Assembly (NCBI RefSeq): GCF_009674665.1
Contig: NZ_WKJD01000006.1
Coordinates: 62,001-126,000 of the forward strand
Direction: 5' to 3'
DNA: 64,000 nt
Source of the DNA: Agromyces kandeliae
GTDB lineage: Bacteria > Actinomycetota > Actinomycetes > Actinomycetales > Microbacteriaceae
Shown here: positions 7,640 through 16,499 of the stretch, in pieces
Numbering within the stretch: the stretch's first letter is position 1
Layout of the letters: the number at the start of each line of letters is the position of its first letter
Translations under genes and position numbers: made by a program
The notes under the pieces: generated by a model
Told to the model about the DNA's origin: nothing
The model's database searches: none
The model's input: the letters and a program-made list of their open reading frames with translations, nothing else

Positions 7640-8746
7640 CTACGCCGACGCCCGGTCGAGCTCGACGAGTTCGGACCGATGCAGTTCGAGCGACGCGGCG
7701 CCGAGCAGCGCATCGACCTGTTCGGGCCGACTGACGCCCGTGACGGGGGCGACGACCGTCGGCCGCGCGAGCAGCCAGGCGATGGCGATCGCGGCCGGAA
7801 CGGTGCCGTGGGCGGCTGCGACCTCGTCGAGTGCGCGGAGCACGCGGAGCCCGCGTCGTCCGAGATGGCGACCCTGCCGTTCGCCGCGCGCGTCGCGCCG
7901 CACGTCGGCGCGACGTCGGATGGCGCCGCCGAGGAACCCGTCGGCGAGTGCGAAGTCCGGCATCACCGGCAGGCCCTGTGCGTGCGCGACGAGTTCGGTG
8001 GCGCCCTCGAACGCGCGCCGTTCCATGAGGTTGTAGCGCGTCGTCAGCGCCTGGAACCTGGGCAGTCCGTTGGCGGCCAGCACGCGGGCCTCGATGAGGC
8101 GTTCGGGCGACAGGTCGGAGGCGCCGACCGCGAGCACCTTGCCTGAGGAGATGAGCGCGTCGACGGCGCCGAGGCTCTCCTCGAGCGGGACCTCCGGGTC
8201 GTCGCCATGGAAGCAGAGCAGGTCGATGCGGTCGGTGCCGAGTCGGTCGAGCGAGGCGTCGACGGCGCGACTGATCGCGTCGGGTGCGAGGCCGGCGTGG
8301 TCGGGGTGACGCCCCACCCGCGTGGCGATGCGGACCCGGTCGCGGGTGCCCCGTCCGGCCAGCCACTCGCCGATGATCGTCTCACTGCGCCCCGCGGCGT
8401 AGCTGTCCGCCGTGTCGATCAACGTGCCGCCGAGTCCGACGAACCGGTCGAGGATGTCGCCGCTCGCCTCCGCGTCGAGGGTCCACCCGAACGTGCTCGC
8501 GCCCAGCGCGAGCGGATGCACCTCGAAGCCGGTCTCGCCGATCGTCACGCGCCGCGGCACCGTGATCGGACCCGAGTCCGCGTTCGTCGTGATCTGCTCG
8601 GTCCCGAGCACCATGCTCCTGGTGGCCGGCTCGCCGAGATGGCGGGACTGACTCGCGTGCTCCGGATCCTGCGCGTCGGGTTCGTCGACGAACCCCGGTG
8701 CGCTTCCGGCACGTCTGCCTCCCTGCAGTGCGTGTCGTCGTGCCAC
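7640..8746 (-). CDS. Aldo/keto reductase-like protein with catalytic Lys replaced by Arg
   Basis: An AKR-fold protein of 368 aa. The active-site Asp and Tyr are in LIDTADSYAAGRSE and the His is in LLCFHGDDP, but the segment expected to read ATKVG is ATRVGRHPD, so the catalytic lysine of the AKR tetrad is arginine. Two starts are possible. GTG 8746 has an excellent GGAGGAGG five bases upstream. ATG 8614 (MVLGTEQI, 324 aa) matches the usual family length but its AGGAG is too close. I list 8746; the extra 44 residues are polar and of unknown role. AKRs reduce carbonyls with NADPH; whether this one is active is open. Confidence 0.85.
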   Translation of the reverse strand: MARRHALQGGRRAGSAPGFVDEPDAQDPEHASQSRHLGEPATRSMVLGTEQITTNADSGPITVPRRVTIGETGFEVHPLALGASTFGWTLDAEASGDILDRFVGLGGTLIDTADSYAAGRSETIIGEWLAGRGTRDRVRIATRVGRHPDHAGLAPDAISRAVDASLDRLGTDRIDLLCFHGDDPEVPLEESLGAVDALISSGKVLAVGASDLSPERLIEARVLAANGLPRFQALTTRYNLMERRAFEGATELVAHAQGLPVMPDFALADGFLGGAIRRRADVRRDARGERQGRHLGRRGLRVLRALDEVAAAHGTVPAAIAIAWLLARPTVVAPVTGVSRPEQVDALLGAASLELHRSELVELDRASA

Positions 8747-8896
8747 TCGGTCCTCCTCCCCAGGATTGAAGACGAGCGTATGTCAGGAATGAACCGGGTG
8801 GTTGAACATGACGGAGAAGCGTTACGAAACCGTTGGTGAACACCCGGTGACCTCGGCGGCATTGCCGGCACGCACAACGGCGCGTCGCGAAAGGTC

Positions 8897-8926
8897 TTGA
8901 ACTGACACTGAACACTCGTTTAGGAT
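8897..8926 (+). promoter_or_regulatory. Promoter of the TetR-ABC operon
   Basis: TTGAAC at 8897-8902, an 18-bp spacer and TAGGAT at 8921-8926. The ATG follows 7 nt later, so the mRNA is probably leaderless; the AGGA inside the -10 could alternatively act as a weak ribosome binding site. Confidence 0.55.
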
Positions 8927-8944
8927 ACTGAACATGCGTTCAGT
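8907..8944 (+). promoter_or_regulatory. Tandem TetR operators over the -10 and start codon
   Basis: Two palindromes with the same geometry: ACTGAAC-N4-GTTTAGG at 8907-8924 and the perfect ACTGAAC-N4-GTTCAGT at 8927-8944. They start exactly 20 bp apart, about two helical turns. They cover the -10 element, the transcription start and the ATG at 8934, where a bound repressor would block initiation. Confidence 0.65.
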
Positions 8945-9686
8945 GCGTCCCGAGGATGCCACGACCGCCGCTCGCATCCGCGACGCCGCGATCGCCCGCT
9001 TCGGCGCGCACGGCTACGCCGGCACGAGCCTGCGCGAGGTCGCCGCCGACGTCGGCGTCAGCGCCGGGCTCGTCATCCACCACTACGGCTCGAAGGAGAG
9101 CCTCCGTCGCGCCTGCGACGACTGGCTCGTGCAGGAGCTCATGGGCGAGAAGGACCGACTCGGCGAGGCATCCGTCGCCGCGACCATCCGCGAATGGCTC
9201 GACGACCCGGCTCGGTTCGGCACGTCCATCGCCTACCTCGCCGTCATGCTCGCCGACGGGTCCCCGGGCGCCGACCGCCTCTTCGACCTCCTGCTCGCCG
9301 AGACCGGCGCGATGCTCGAGCGCGGCGTCGCCGACGGCAGCATGAACGCGTCCAGCGACCCCGACCTGCGCGCCCTGCTCATCACCGCCTACGGGCTCGC
9401 GCCGCTGCTCCTCCGCGCCCAGTTCGCGCGCGTGCTCGGCGCCCCGCTCGACTCCCCCGCGGTCGTGCGACGGATGACCCTGCCGACCCTCGAGTTCTAC
9501 ACCGAGGGGCTCTACGCCGACACCCGCCTGCTCGACGCCGCGCGCGACGCGATCGCCGCCGCATCCGACGCCCACGCGCCCGAGTCCCGCCGGGCGGACC
9601 CGGCGCCTCGGGTCCGCTCCGACAAGGGACCCGGGAACCCCGTCCAGGACCCCGACCCGCCGGTCGAGGATTCCGCGCGCGAGTGA
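8934..9686 (+). CDS. TetR/AcrR-family regulator of the adjacent ABC exporter
   Basis: A 250-aa repressor with a canonical N-terminal helix-turn-helix: RIRDAAIARFGAHGYAGTSLREVAADVGVSAGLVIHHYGSKE split over residues 13-55. The ligand-binding C-terminal half is followed by a Pro/Asp-rich tail of about 35 residues. It is the first gene of an apparent three-gene unit with the ABC ATPase and permease. Tandem palindromes over its own start indicate autoregulation, and so control of the exporter. The inducing ligand is unknown; exported drugs or lipophilic compounds are typical for this arrangement. Confidence 0.93.
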   Translation: MRSVRPEDATTAARIRDAAIARFGAHGYAGTSLREVAADVGVSAGLVIHHYGSKESLRRACDDWLVQELMGEKDRLGEASVAATIREWLDDPARFGTSIAYLAVMLADGSPGADRLFDLLLAETGAMLERGVADGSMNASSDPDLRALLITAYGLAPLLLRAQFARVLGAPLDSPAVVRRMTLPTLEFYTEGLYADTRLLDAARDAIAAASDAHAPESRRADPAPRVRSDKGPGNPVQDPDPPVEDSARE

Positions 9687-9729
9687 CGCGCCGCGGCATC
9701 CCACGCCATCGACCGACGAGAGGACCCAC

Positions 9730-10704
9730 ATGACCACCGACACCGAGGCCGCCGTCAGCACGCGCGGCCTGACCAAGCGCTACGGCGCGACCACGGCCCT
9801 GCACGGCCTCGACCTCGACATCCCCCGCGGCAGCGTCTTCGGGATGATCGGGCCGAACGGCGCGGGCAAGACGACCACCATGCGGCTGCTGCTCGACATC
9901 ATCCGCCCCACCGGCGGCGACCTGACGGTGCTCGGCCGCTCGCCGCGCGGCGGCGGGGCGGAGCTGCGACGACGGATCGGCTACCTGCCCGGCGAACTGC
10001 ACCTCGGCACGCGCGTGAAGGGCCGCGAGTTCCTGGCGCACTACGCCGAGATCTCCGGCCCCGTGCGGAAGGGCGCGGTCGACGACCTCGCCGACCGGCT
10101 CGGCGTCGACCTCGGCCGGCCGGTGCGCAGCCTCTCCAAGGGCAACAAGCAGAAGGTCGGGCTCATCCAGGCGTTCATGCACGAGCCGGAACTGCTCGTG
10201 CTCGACGAACCGACCAGTGGGCTCGACCCGCTCGTGCAGCAGGAGTTCCACGCGATGCTCCACGAGGCGAAGGCGAAGGGCCAGACCGTGTTCCTCAGTT
10301 CGCACGTGCTGAGCGAGGTCCAGCAGACCGCGCACGAGATCGCGATCCTCAAGCAGGGGCGCATCGTCGAGCGGTCCACGGTCGCCGCGCTCCGCGAGAA
10401 CGCGGTGAGGCACGTCAAGCTCGTGGTCGCCGAGGCGGATGCCGCCTCGGCGCGGTCCACGCTCGACGCGCTCCCCGGCGTCGCCGACGCGGCGTCCGTC
10501 CCCAACGGGCCGGGCACGGTCGCGCTCACCGCGACGCTCGACTCGCACGTCGACGCGTTCGTCAAGGCGGTCGCGCTCCTCGACCTCGTCGACCTGACCA
10601 TGGAGGAACCCGACCTCGAGGAGATGGTGCTCGCGTACTACGGCACCGACCTCTCATCGACGGCGGAACCCGTCGACGCCGACCGGAAGCCGGTGAAGCG
10701 ATGA
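9730..10704 (+). CDS. ABC transporter ATP-binding protein
   Basis: A 324-aa ATPase subunit with Walker A GPNGAGKTT, the Q-loop region, an ABC signature of SLSKGNKQK rather than LSGGQ, Walker B LLVLDEPTSGLD and the switch histidine in FLSSHVL. The C-terminal DUF4162-like extension is typical of drug/antibiotic exporters of the DrrA/CcmA type. It is preceded by GAGAGG and follows the TetR gene by 43 nt. Its stop overlaps the permease start as ATGA, so the subunits are made together. Confidence 0.95.
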   Translation: MTTDTEAAVSTRGLTKRYGATTALHGLDLDIPRGSVFGMIGPNGAGKTTTMRLLLDIIRPTGGDLTVLGRSPRGGGAELRRRIGYLPGELHLGTRVKGREFLAHYAEISGPVRKGAVDDLADRLGVDLGRPVRSLSKGNKQKVGLIQAFMHEPELLVLDEPTSGLDPLVQQEFHAMLHEAKAKGQTVFLSSHVLSEVQQTAHEIAILKQGRIVERSTVAALRENAVRHVKLVVAEADAASARSTLDALPGVADAASVPNGPGTVALTATLDSHVDAFVKAVALLDLVDLTMEEPDLEEMVLAYYGTDLSSTAEPVDADRKPVKR

Positions 10705-11498
10705 ACCGCCCGCTCCCCCTCTTCCGCCGTTCGATGCTCGACGGCTGGCGCGGCCTGCTCGGCTGGACGATCGGCATCCTCGCGGCGCTCTTCCTCTACC
10801 TGCCGCTGTACCCGTCGTTCGGCGGCAACGGCCAGATGCAGCAGATCATCGACACGCTTCCGCCGGAGCTGGTCAGGTCGCTCAACTACGACCAGATCGG
10901 GTCGGGACCGGGATACGCGCAGGCGACGTTCTACGGGCTCATCGGCTTCGTGCTCCTCACGATCGCCGCAGTGGGATGGGGCACCGAAGCGATCGCGAAC
11001 GACGAGGAGAACGGCCAGCTCGAACTGACGCTCGCGCACGGCGTGCTCCGGGGCCAGGTCCTCGCCGAGCGCAGTGCCGCGGTGCTCGTCAAGCTCGCCT
11101 GGCTGGCGATCGTGAGCGTGGTGGTCGTCATGGCCCTGAACGAACCCGCCGAGCTCGGCATCGAGTTCGGCAACCTCGTCGCGACCGCCGTCGCCTTCCT
11201 CGGGCTGGTGTCGCTGGCCGCGACGGCGGCGATCGGCGTCGGCGCCGCGACGGGGCGCCGGACCTGGGCGGTCAGTGCCGGTTCGGGCATCGCGGTGGTC
11301 GCCTACGCGCTCAACGCCCTCGGCAACCAGAGCGACGAGCTGTCCTGGCTGCACGACTGGTCGCCCTACAGCTGGGCGTACGGCGACTCGCCGATCCTGA
11401 ACGGCTGGAACGGGACGATCTGGCTGAACTACGCCGTCATCGCCGTGCTGCTCCTCGTCGGCTGGCTCGTGTTCCGGCGTCGCGACGTCGCGGTCTGA
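10701..11498 (+). CDS. ABC-2 type transporter permease
   Basis: A 265-aa membrane protein with about six transmembrane helices and the ABC-2 pattern: an N-terminal cytoplasmic helix (RRSMLDGWRGLLGWTIG), then GWGTEAIANDEENGQLELTLAHGVLR. It pairs with the overlapping ATPase to form an exporter of the multidrug/lantibiotic-immunity kind. The substrate is not evident. The C-terminal WSPYSWAYGDSPILNGW loop is extracytoplasmic by prediction. It ends 60 bp from the convergent cytochrome gene, with a strong shared hairpin between. Confidence 0.9.
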   Translation: MNRPLPLFRRSMLDGWRGLLGWTIGILAALFLYLPLYPSFGGNGQMQQIIDTLPPELVRSLNYDQIGSGPGYAQATFYGLIGFVLLTIAAVGWGTEAIANDEENGQLELTLAHGVLRGQVLAERSAAVLVKLAWLAIVSVVVVMALNEPAELGIEFGNLVATAVAFLGLVSLAATAAIGVGAATGRRTWAVSAGSGIAVVAYALNALGNQSDELSWLHDWSPYSWAYGDSPILNGWNGTIWLNYAVIAVLLLVGWLVFRRRDVAV

Positions 11499-11500
11499 CC

Positions 11501-11556
11501 GAGCGGATGCCGCGGCCGGCGCCACGTCGTGGGGCGCCGCGCCGCGGCATCCGCTC
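11501..11556. terminator. Bidirectional terminator between the ABC and cytochrome operons
   Basis: GAGCGGATGCCGCGGC at 11501-11516 pairs perfectly with 11541-11556, a 16-bp stem, with a further GGCGCC/GGCGCC pairing inside the loop. It sits between two convergent operons. Confidence 0.75.
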
Positions 11557-11558
11557 GC

Positions 11559-13322
11559 CTATCGGCCGACCCTGCCGAACAGTCCGGCGATCGGCGCGAG
11601 CAACGTCGGGCGCGCCGCGACCCACGCCGCCGCGATGACGACGATCGACGCGACGAAGATCCAGAAGCCCAACCAGCCGTCGCCGTCCTGCGCTGCGTAC
11701 ATGTGGTTGAGGTTGCGGAGCGCGCCGGTCAGGAGGACCAGCGCGACGTGCACGACGATGAATCCGACGAAGTAGAGCATGACCGGGAAGTGCACGGCGC
11801 GGGCCCACTCCACCGGGTAGATCCGGCTCAGCCGCACGGCCTTCTTCGGCCACAGGCCCGACATCCGCACCCCGGTCACCGCGGCGAGGGGGGCCGCGAT
11901 GAAGATGGTCGCGAAGTACGCGAGCACCTGGAGGCTGTTGTAGTTGACCCAGCCGTCCTCGAGCGGCCAGTCGAGCGAGAGGTACTGCAGACCGGCCGAC
12001 ACCGCGTTCGGGACGACCTCCCAGCTCGTCGGCACGACGCGCATCCACTGCCCCGTCGCGAACAGGAGCACGACGAAGACCAGGCCGTTCGCGAGCCACA
12101 GGACGTCGAGCGACTGGTGGAACCACAGGGTGAGGCTGATCCGGCCCTGGCCGCCCTTCGACCAGCGCGGCGTCCAGGACGCCGGCGGCCGCCGCTCGGT
12201 GCGCACCTGGAGGCCCGAACGGATGATCAGCACGATGAGGAAGACGTTGAAGAAGTGCTGCCAGCCGAGCCACGCCGGGAACCCGACGGGCGCACCCTCG
12301 GGCAGCGGCGTCTCACCGGGATAGGTCGCGATGAAGTCCTGCATGGACTCCAGCCCGAGGAACCACCTGGTGAGCTGGACGACGATGGTCGCGGCGCCGA
12401 CGATCGCGAGGATGCCGACGACGGATGCCCCGACCCACTGCTTCAATGTCAGCGCGCCGTACCGCGTCGGGCCGGGCTGGGCGGCGGGGTCCGATGCAGG
12501 TGGCGTGGCGGCGGGCGGGGCGGGCGCGGTCGACGCCGCAGGCGCGGCGGCCCGGCCGGGCGTCTCGGGCGCCGTCGCCGCGGAGGCTGAGGTGGGCGGA
12601 GCGGTGGGCGGAGCGACGACGGCCTCGGCGGGCGCCGCAGGGGCCGCAGGCGGCGCCGCGGCCGCGGGCGGCTCCGCCGGCGCGGTGCCGCCTGCGGATG
12701 CCGCGGCCGGCGTCGCTTCGACGGATTCGACGGGCGGAGCGGCGGTGCCGGCGAGGGGCTTCGGCGCGACCTCGGCACGCGATGCGACCGAGGGCGACGG
12801 CCAGGGTTCTCCCCCGGCGATCCGAGGGAGCCCGCGCCGGAGCCCGGCGCCGGTCGCCGCGGAAGGCGCGCCGGCCTCGGGCATCGGTGCGGATGACGGC
12901 GGGACGGCCGGCCCGGCGATGGGCTCACGGGTGGGTTCGGGAGTCGCGGCGGGCGACGGCGCGGCCGCGGCATCCGTCGCCTCGGCGCTCGCAGCGCGCG
13001 GGGCGTCGCCGACGTCGGGCCACGGCCGACCGCCGGGGACGCGCGGAAGCCCGCTGCGGAGCCGGCGACCGGACGCGCCGGCGCCCGAGTCGACGACGGT
13101 GGCCACCGGTGGCGATGCGGCCGGCGCGGTCGCCGTCGCGACCTGAGCCGGGTGGACGGATGGCTCCGACGGCGCGATGACCGGCGTGGCGGGCGCGGCG
13201 GAATCCCCGGGCGCATCGACCGACCCGGCGAGGAGGTCGCCCGCCGCGACGCCGGCGGGCGGCCAGGGCTCACCGCCGCGGCGGCGAGGCAGTCCCCTGC
13301 GCAGGTTCCCTGCAGCGGCCAC
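11559..13322 (-). CDS. Cytochrome b/b6-domain membrane protein with a repeat-bearing Ala/Pro-rich N-terminus
   Basis: A 587-aa protein in two parts. Residues 1 to about 295 are Ala/Pro-rich and contain three copies of a motif: [15 protein letters not shown] at 7, [15 protein letters not shown] at 88 and [15 protein letters not shown] at 161. Residues from about 300 form a multi-helix cytochrome b561/FdnI-like domain. Likely haem-ligand histidines sit in [24 protein letters not shown] and [12 protein letters not shown] 13322 lies 3 nt after the etfA stop, so it belongs to the etfBA operon. I infer a membrane route from ETF to quinone; no iron-sulfur or flavin site is visible in it. Confidence 0.85.
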   Translation of the reverse strand: MAAAGNLRRGLPRRRGGEPWPPAGVAAGDLLAGSVDAPGDSAAPATPVIAPSEPSVHPAQVATATAPAASPPVATVVDSGAGASGRRLRSGLPRVPGGRPWPDVGDAPRAASAEATDAAAAPSPAATPEPTREPIAGPAVPPSSAPMPEAGAPSAATGAGLRRGLPRIAGGEPWPSPSVASRAEVAPKPLAGTAAPPVESVEATPAAASAGGTAPAEPPAAAAPPAAPAAPAEAVVAPPTAPPTSASAATAPETPGRAAAPAASTAPAPPAATPPASDPAAQPGPTRYGALTLKQWVGASVVGILAIVGAATIVVQLTRWFLGLESMQDFIATYPGETPLPEGAPVGFPAWLGWQHFFNVFLIVLIIRSGLQVRTERRPPASWTPRWSKGGQGRISLTLWFHQSLDVLWLANGLVFVVLLFATGQWMRVVPTSWEVVPNAVSAGLQYLSLDWPLEDGWVNYNSLQVLAYFATIFIAAPLAAVTGVRMSGLWPKKAVRLSRIYPVEWARAVHFPVMLYFVGFIVVHVALVLLTGALRNLNHMYAAQDGDGWLGFWIFVASIVVIAAAWVAARPTLLAPIAGLFGRVGR

Positions 13323-13325
13323 CGG

Positions 13326-14315
13326 TCACCGCTTCCGCTCGGCGAGGGCGCTGATCAGCTGCGGGACCACGGTGAAGACGTCGCCGACGACGCCGAAGTC
13401 GGCGACGTCGAAGATCGGCGCGTCGGGGTCCTTGTTGACGGCGATGATGTTCTTGGCCGTCTGCATGCCGGCGCGATGCTGGATCGCACCCGAGATGCCG
13501 AGGGCGACGTACAGCTGCGGCGAGACGGCGACGCCGGTCTGGCCGACCTGGTGGCTCGCCGGGATGTAGCCGGCGTCGACCGCAGCGCGCGACGCGCCCA
13601 CGGCGGCGCCGAGTGCATCGGCGAGCTCCTCGACGAGCGCGAACTTCTCGGCCGACCCGAGGCCGCGACCGCCCGAGACGACCCGCTTCGCACCGCGCAG
13701 CTCCGGACGGCTCGAGCTCTCGGTCACGGCCTCGATCGACTCGATGGCGGCCGACGCCGCGCCCGACGCCGGCACCTCGAGCGACTCGAGCGCGACGGGC
13801 CGTGCCTCGGCGCGCGCGTCGACGGAGCCCTGCCGGACGGTGACGACGAGGGGCCCGAAGGTCGCCGCCGAGTCGAGCGTGTACGCGGCCCCGTAGACCG
13901 AGTGGTGGGCGAGGACGCCCTCGTCGTCGCGGGAGACGCCGATCGCATCCACGGCGATGGGCGCCCCGGTGCGGGCGGCGAATCGGCCGGCGATGTCACG
14001 GCCGTCGATCGAGTTCGAGATGAGCACGGCGTCGGGTGCGACGACCGCCGCGGCCGCGGCCAGCGCGTCGACGTGCGGGACCGTGAGCTCGGACTGCGTC
14101 GAGGTCGTCTCCACCGCGAGCACGCGCTCGGCCCCGAGCGCGGCAGCCCCATCGGCGAGCGACTGCGCCCGGCCGGGCGAGGTGACGGCGAGGGCGACGG
14201 GCGTGCCGATGCCCGAGGCGGCGGCGATCAGGCCGGCGGCGCTCGAGGCGAGCTCGCCGTTCGGCGTCGTCTCGAGCACGACGAGGATGGCGTCGGCGGG
14301 ATGGTCGGTCATCAT
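13326..14315 (-). CDS. etfA: Electron transfer flavoprotein alpha subunit
   Basis: The 329-aa FAD-binding subunit of ETF, which collects electrons from acyl-CoA dehydrogenases. The C-terminal FAD domain shows [47 protein letters not shown] and [22 protein letters not shown] in order. Two adjacent ATG codons (MMTDHP) allow a start at 14315 or 14312. It follows etfB by 7 nt and precedes the cytochrome b gene by 3 nt. The partner dehydrogenase is encoded upstream in the same run of genes. Confidence 0.96.
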   Translation of the reverse strand: MMTDHPADAILVVLETTPNGELASSAAGLIAAASGIGTPVALAVTSPGRAQSLADGAAALGAERVLAVETTSTQSELTVPHVDALAAAAAVVAPDAVLISNSIDGRDIAGRFAARTGAPIAVDAIGVSRDDEGVLAHHSVYGAAYTLDSAATFGPLVVTVRQGSVDARAEARPVALESLEVPASGAASAAIESIEAVTESSSRPELRGAKRVVSGGRGLGSAEKFALVEELADALGAAVGASRAAVDAGYIPASHQVGQTGVAVSPQLYVALGISGAIQHRAGMQTAKNIIAVNKDPDAPIFDVADFGVVGDVFTVVPQLISALAERKR

Positions 14316-14322
14316 CGTCCTC

Positions 14323-15099
14323 TCAGACCAGGCGGTTCTCGATCAGGAACTCCGCGATCTTCGTGCCCGCGTCGCCCTCGTCGGTGATCTTGGTCCCCGC
14401 AGTGCGGGGCGGCTTCTCGGCGACGGCCGTCATGATCGACACGGGCACGGAGAGATCCTCGGGCTCGATGCCCAGGTCGGCGGCGCCGAGCGTCTCGAAC
14501 GGCTTCTTCTTCGCGGCCATGATGCCCTTGAAGTTCGGGAATCGGGCGTCGGGGAGCGCCTCGGTGATCGAGATCACCGCCGGCAGCGGCGCGCTCACGC
14601 GCATGGTGCCGCCGTCGACGTTCCGCGTTCCCGACACCGAGCCGCCGGTGATCTCGACGGAGGCGAGGGCGGTCGCGTTCGGCACCTCGAGCAGCTCCGC
14701 GAGCATGGCGGGGAGCACGCCGCCGCTGCCGTCGGTCGAGAGGTTTCCGGTGATCACGAGGTCGAACCCGGTGCGCCGGATCGCCGCGGCGAGGGTGCGC
14801 GCGGTGAGGCCCAGGTCCGCTCCGGCCAGGCCGGGGTCGGCGATGTGCACGGCCGATGCGGCTCCCATCGCCAGGCCCTTGCGGATCGTGGTCGCGGCGC
14901 TCTCGGGCGCCATCGACATGACCACCACCTCGGTGTCGCCGTGCGCATCGGCGTGGGCGAGCGCCACCTCGAGCGCCCGCTCGCCGATCTCGTCGAGCAC
15001 CGCCTCGCTCGCGGCGCGATCGGCGAGACCCGTCTCCAGGTCGAGCTTGCGTTCCCCGTACGTGTCGGGGACCTCCTTCACGAGGACGATGATCTTCAT
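14323..15099 (-). CDS. etfB: Electron transfer flavoprotein beta subunit
   Basis: A 258-aa ETF subunit that binds AMP and contacts dehydrogenases. The N-terminus [19 protein letters not shown] and the signature region [19 protein letters not shown] followed by [17 protein letters not shown] fit the family. The ATG shares its A with the citE-like TGA (TGATG), so translation is coupled. Its position directly behind acyl-CoA catabolic genes makes the acyl-CoA dehydrogenase of this operon its probable electron donor. Confidence 0.96.
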   Translation of the reverse strand: MKIIVLVKEVPDTYGERKLDLETGLADRAASEAVLDEIGERALEVALAHADAHGDTEVVVMSMAPESAATTIRKGLAMGAASAVHIADPGLAGADLGLTARTLAAAIRRTGFDLVITGNLSTDGSGGVLPAMLAELLEVPNATALASVEITGGSVSGTRNVDGGTMRVSAPLPAVISITEALPDARFPNFKGIMAAKKKPFETLGAADLGIEPEDLSVPVSIMTAVAEKPPRTAGTKITDEGDAGTKIAEFLIENRLV

Positions 15100-15950
15100 C
15101 AGGCCCCTGTCCTTTCATCCGACCCGCCCACGCTACCCGCCCGCCGCACGACCGCCTCGGCCTGGCGCAGGAGCGGCGCGTCGACCATCTGCCCGCGGAA
15201 GGAGAACACGCCGTCGCGCTCGCGCACGGCGGCCTCGGCGAGCAGCGCGCGCGCCCACTCGAGCCGATCGGCGCCGGGTGCGTACGCCGCCCTGACGACC
15301 TCGACCTGACTCGGATGGACGCACGCCGTGGCGGCGAAGCCGAGCGCGGACGCGTCCTCGGCCTCCGCGCGGAGGCCGTCCGCGTCGGCGAGGTCGAGGT
15401 GGACCGCGTCGACCGCCGCCACGCCATGCGCGCCCGCCGCGAGCAGCGCCTGGGACCTGGCGTGTCGCGCGACGTCACGGTATCGACCGTCGGGGAATCG
15501 ACTCGAGCCGCCGCCGAGCGAGGCGACGAGGTCCTCCGCACCCCACATGAGCGCGGAGACGATCGGCACGGCCGCGATGTCGGGCGCGGCGAGCACCCCG
15601 CGCGCGGTCTCGCACAGCGCGATCACGTCGAAGTCCTCGAGCGACACGAGGTCGGCCGTGCCCTCGCACTTGGCGAGCATGACCGTGCGATAGGGGGTCC
15701 GCCGCACCGCGGCGAGGTCCTCGGCGAGGTGCGGCGTGGATGCCGGGTTCACCCGTACGATGACGCGCGCTGGGTCGACCGGGTTCGCCACGAGCGACTC
15801 GCGCGCCGCCGACTTCGCGACCTCGGCCACGGCGTCCTCCAGGTCGAGGATCACCGCGTCGGCGCGCTCCGCCGCCTTGGCGTACCGGTCGGGCCGATCG
15901 GCCGGGCAGAAGAGCAGGGCGGGACCGAACGGGAAGGGCGGGTGCGTCAT
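15099..15950 (-). CDS. CitE-like hydroxyacyl-CoA lyase
   Basis: A 283-aa TIM-barrel protein of the HpcH/HpaI/CitE family: [39 protein letters not shown] (metal/CoA site), [29 protein letters not shown] and [13 protein letters not shown]. In M. tuberculosis the orthologous position (Rv2498c) is occupied by a CitE-type enzyme reported to cleave 3-hydroxy-3-methylglutaryl-CoA and citramalyl-CoA. The same place between maoC and the electron-transfer genes suggests this enzyme performs the last lyase step of leucine catabolism. Citrate lyase itself is excluded because no citD/citF partners are present. ATG 15950 overlaps the maoC stop as ATGA. Confidence 0.9.
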   Translation of the reverse strand: MTHPPFPFGPALLFCPADRPDRYAKAAERADAVILDLEDAVAEVAKSAARESLVANPVDPARVIVRVNPASTPHLAEDLAAVRRTPYRTVMLAKCEGTADLVSLEDFDVIALCETARGVLAAPDIAAVPIVSALMWGAEDLVASLGGGSSRFPDGRYRDVARHARSQALLAAGAHGVAAVDAVHLDLADADGLRAEAEDASALGFAATACVHPSQVEVVRAAYAPGADRLEWARALLAEAAVRERDGVFSFRGQMVDAPLLRQAEAVVRRAGSVGGSDERTGA

Positions 15951-16468
15951 CCGCTCACCTCGCCATCGCGGTTCGACCGCCCTTCGCCCGCCTCGCGGGT
16001 CCAGACGAGCATGGTGCGCGACGCCGTGGCGACCACGGCGCCGTCCTGGTTCCGGGCGGTGTGCGCGAGCACCACGACGCCCTCCCCGGGGCGGGACGAC
16101 GACAGCCGCTTCGACTCGACGACGCTCTCGCCGTACAGGGTGTCGCCCACGAACACCGGGTTCGGGAACGCGACGGCCCCGAACCCGAGGTTGGCGACGA
16201 GCGTGCCCTGCGTGAGCTGCCCCACCGACTGGCCGACGAGGGTCGACAGCGTGAAGAGCGAGTTCACCAGGACGCGGCCGAACGGCTGGCGCGCCGACCA
16301 CGCGGCGTCGAGGTGCAGCGGCTGCGGGTTCATGGTGAGCGTCGTGAACAGGACGTTGTCGGCCTCCGTCACCGTGCGACCGGGACGGTGGAGATAGCGC
16401 ACGCCCTCCTCGAACTCCTCGAACCAGAGCCCGCGCTGGACGACCTCGCGCATCTCGGCATCCGTCAT
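15947..16468 (-). CDS. MaoC-like enoyl-CoA hydratase
   Basis: A 173-aa hotdog-fold protein of the MaoC dehydratase family, with [18 protein letters not shown] carrying the Asn/His hydratase signature and [15 protein letters not shown] in the core. The syntenic Rv2499c of M. tuberculosis is a MaoC-like hydratase of the same pathway; hydration of 3-methylglutaconyl-CoA (and possibly itaconyl-CoA) is the expected reaction, by inference from context. It overlaps citE by 4 nt and follows the acyl-CoA dehydrogenase gene by 31 nt with a GGAGGGAGCG ribosome binding site. Confidence 0.9.
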   Translation of the reverse strand: MTDAEMREVVQRGLWFEEFEEGVRYLHRPGRTVTEADNVLFTTLTMNPQPLHLDAAWSARQPFGRVLVNSLFTLSTLVGQSVGQLTQGTLVANLGFGAVAFPNPVFVGDTLYGESVVESKRLSSSRPGEGVVVLAHTARNQDGAVVATASRTMLVWTREAGEGRSNRDGEVSG

Positions 16469-16499
16469 GACGCTCCCTCCTCCCGGCGGTCGAACCGCC

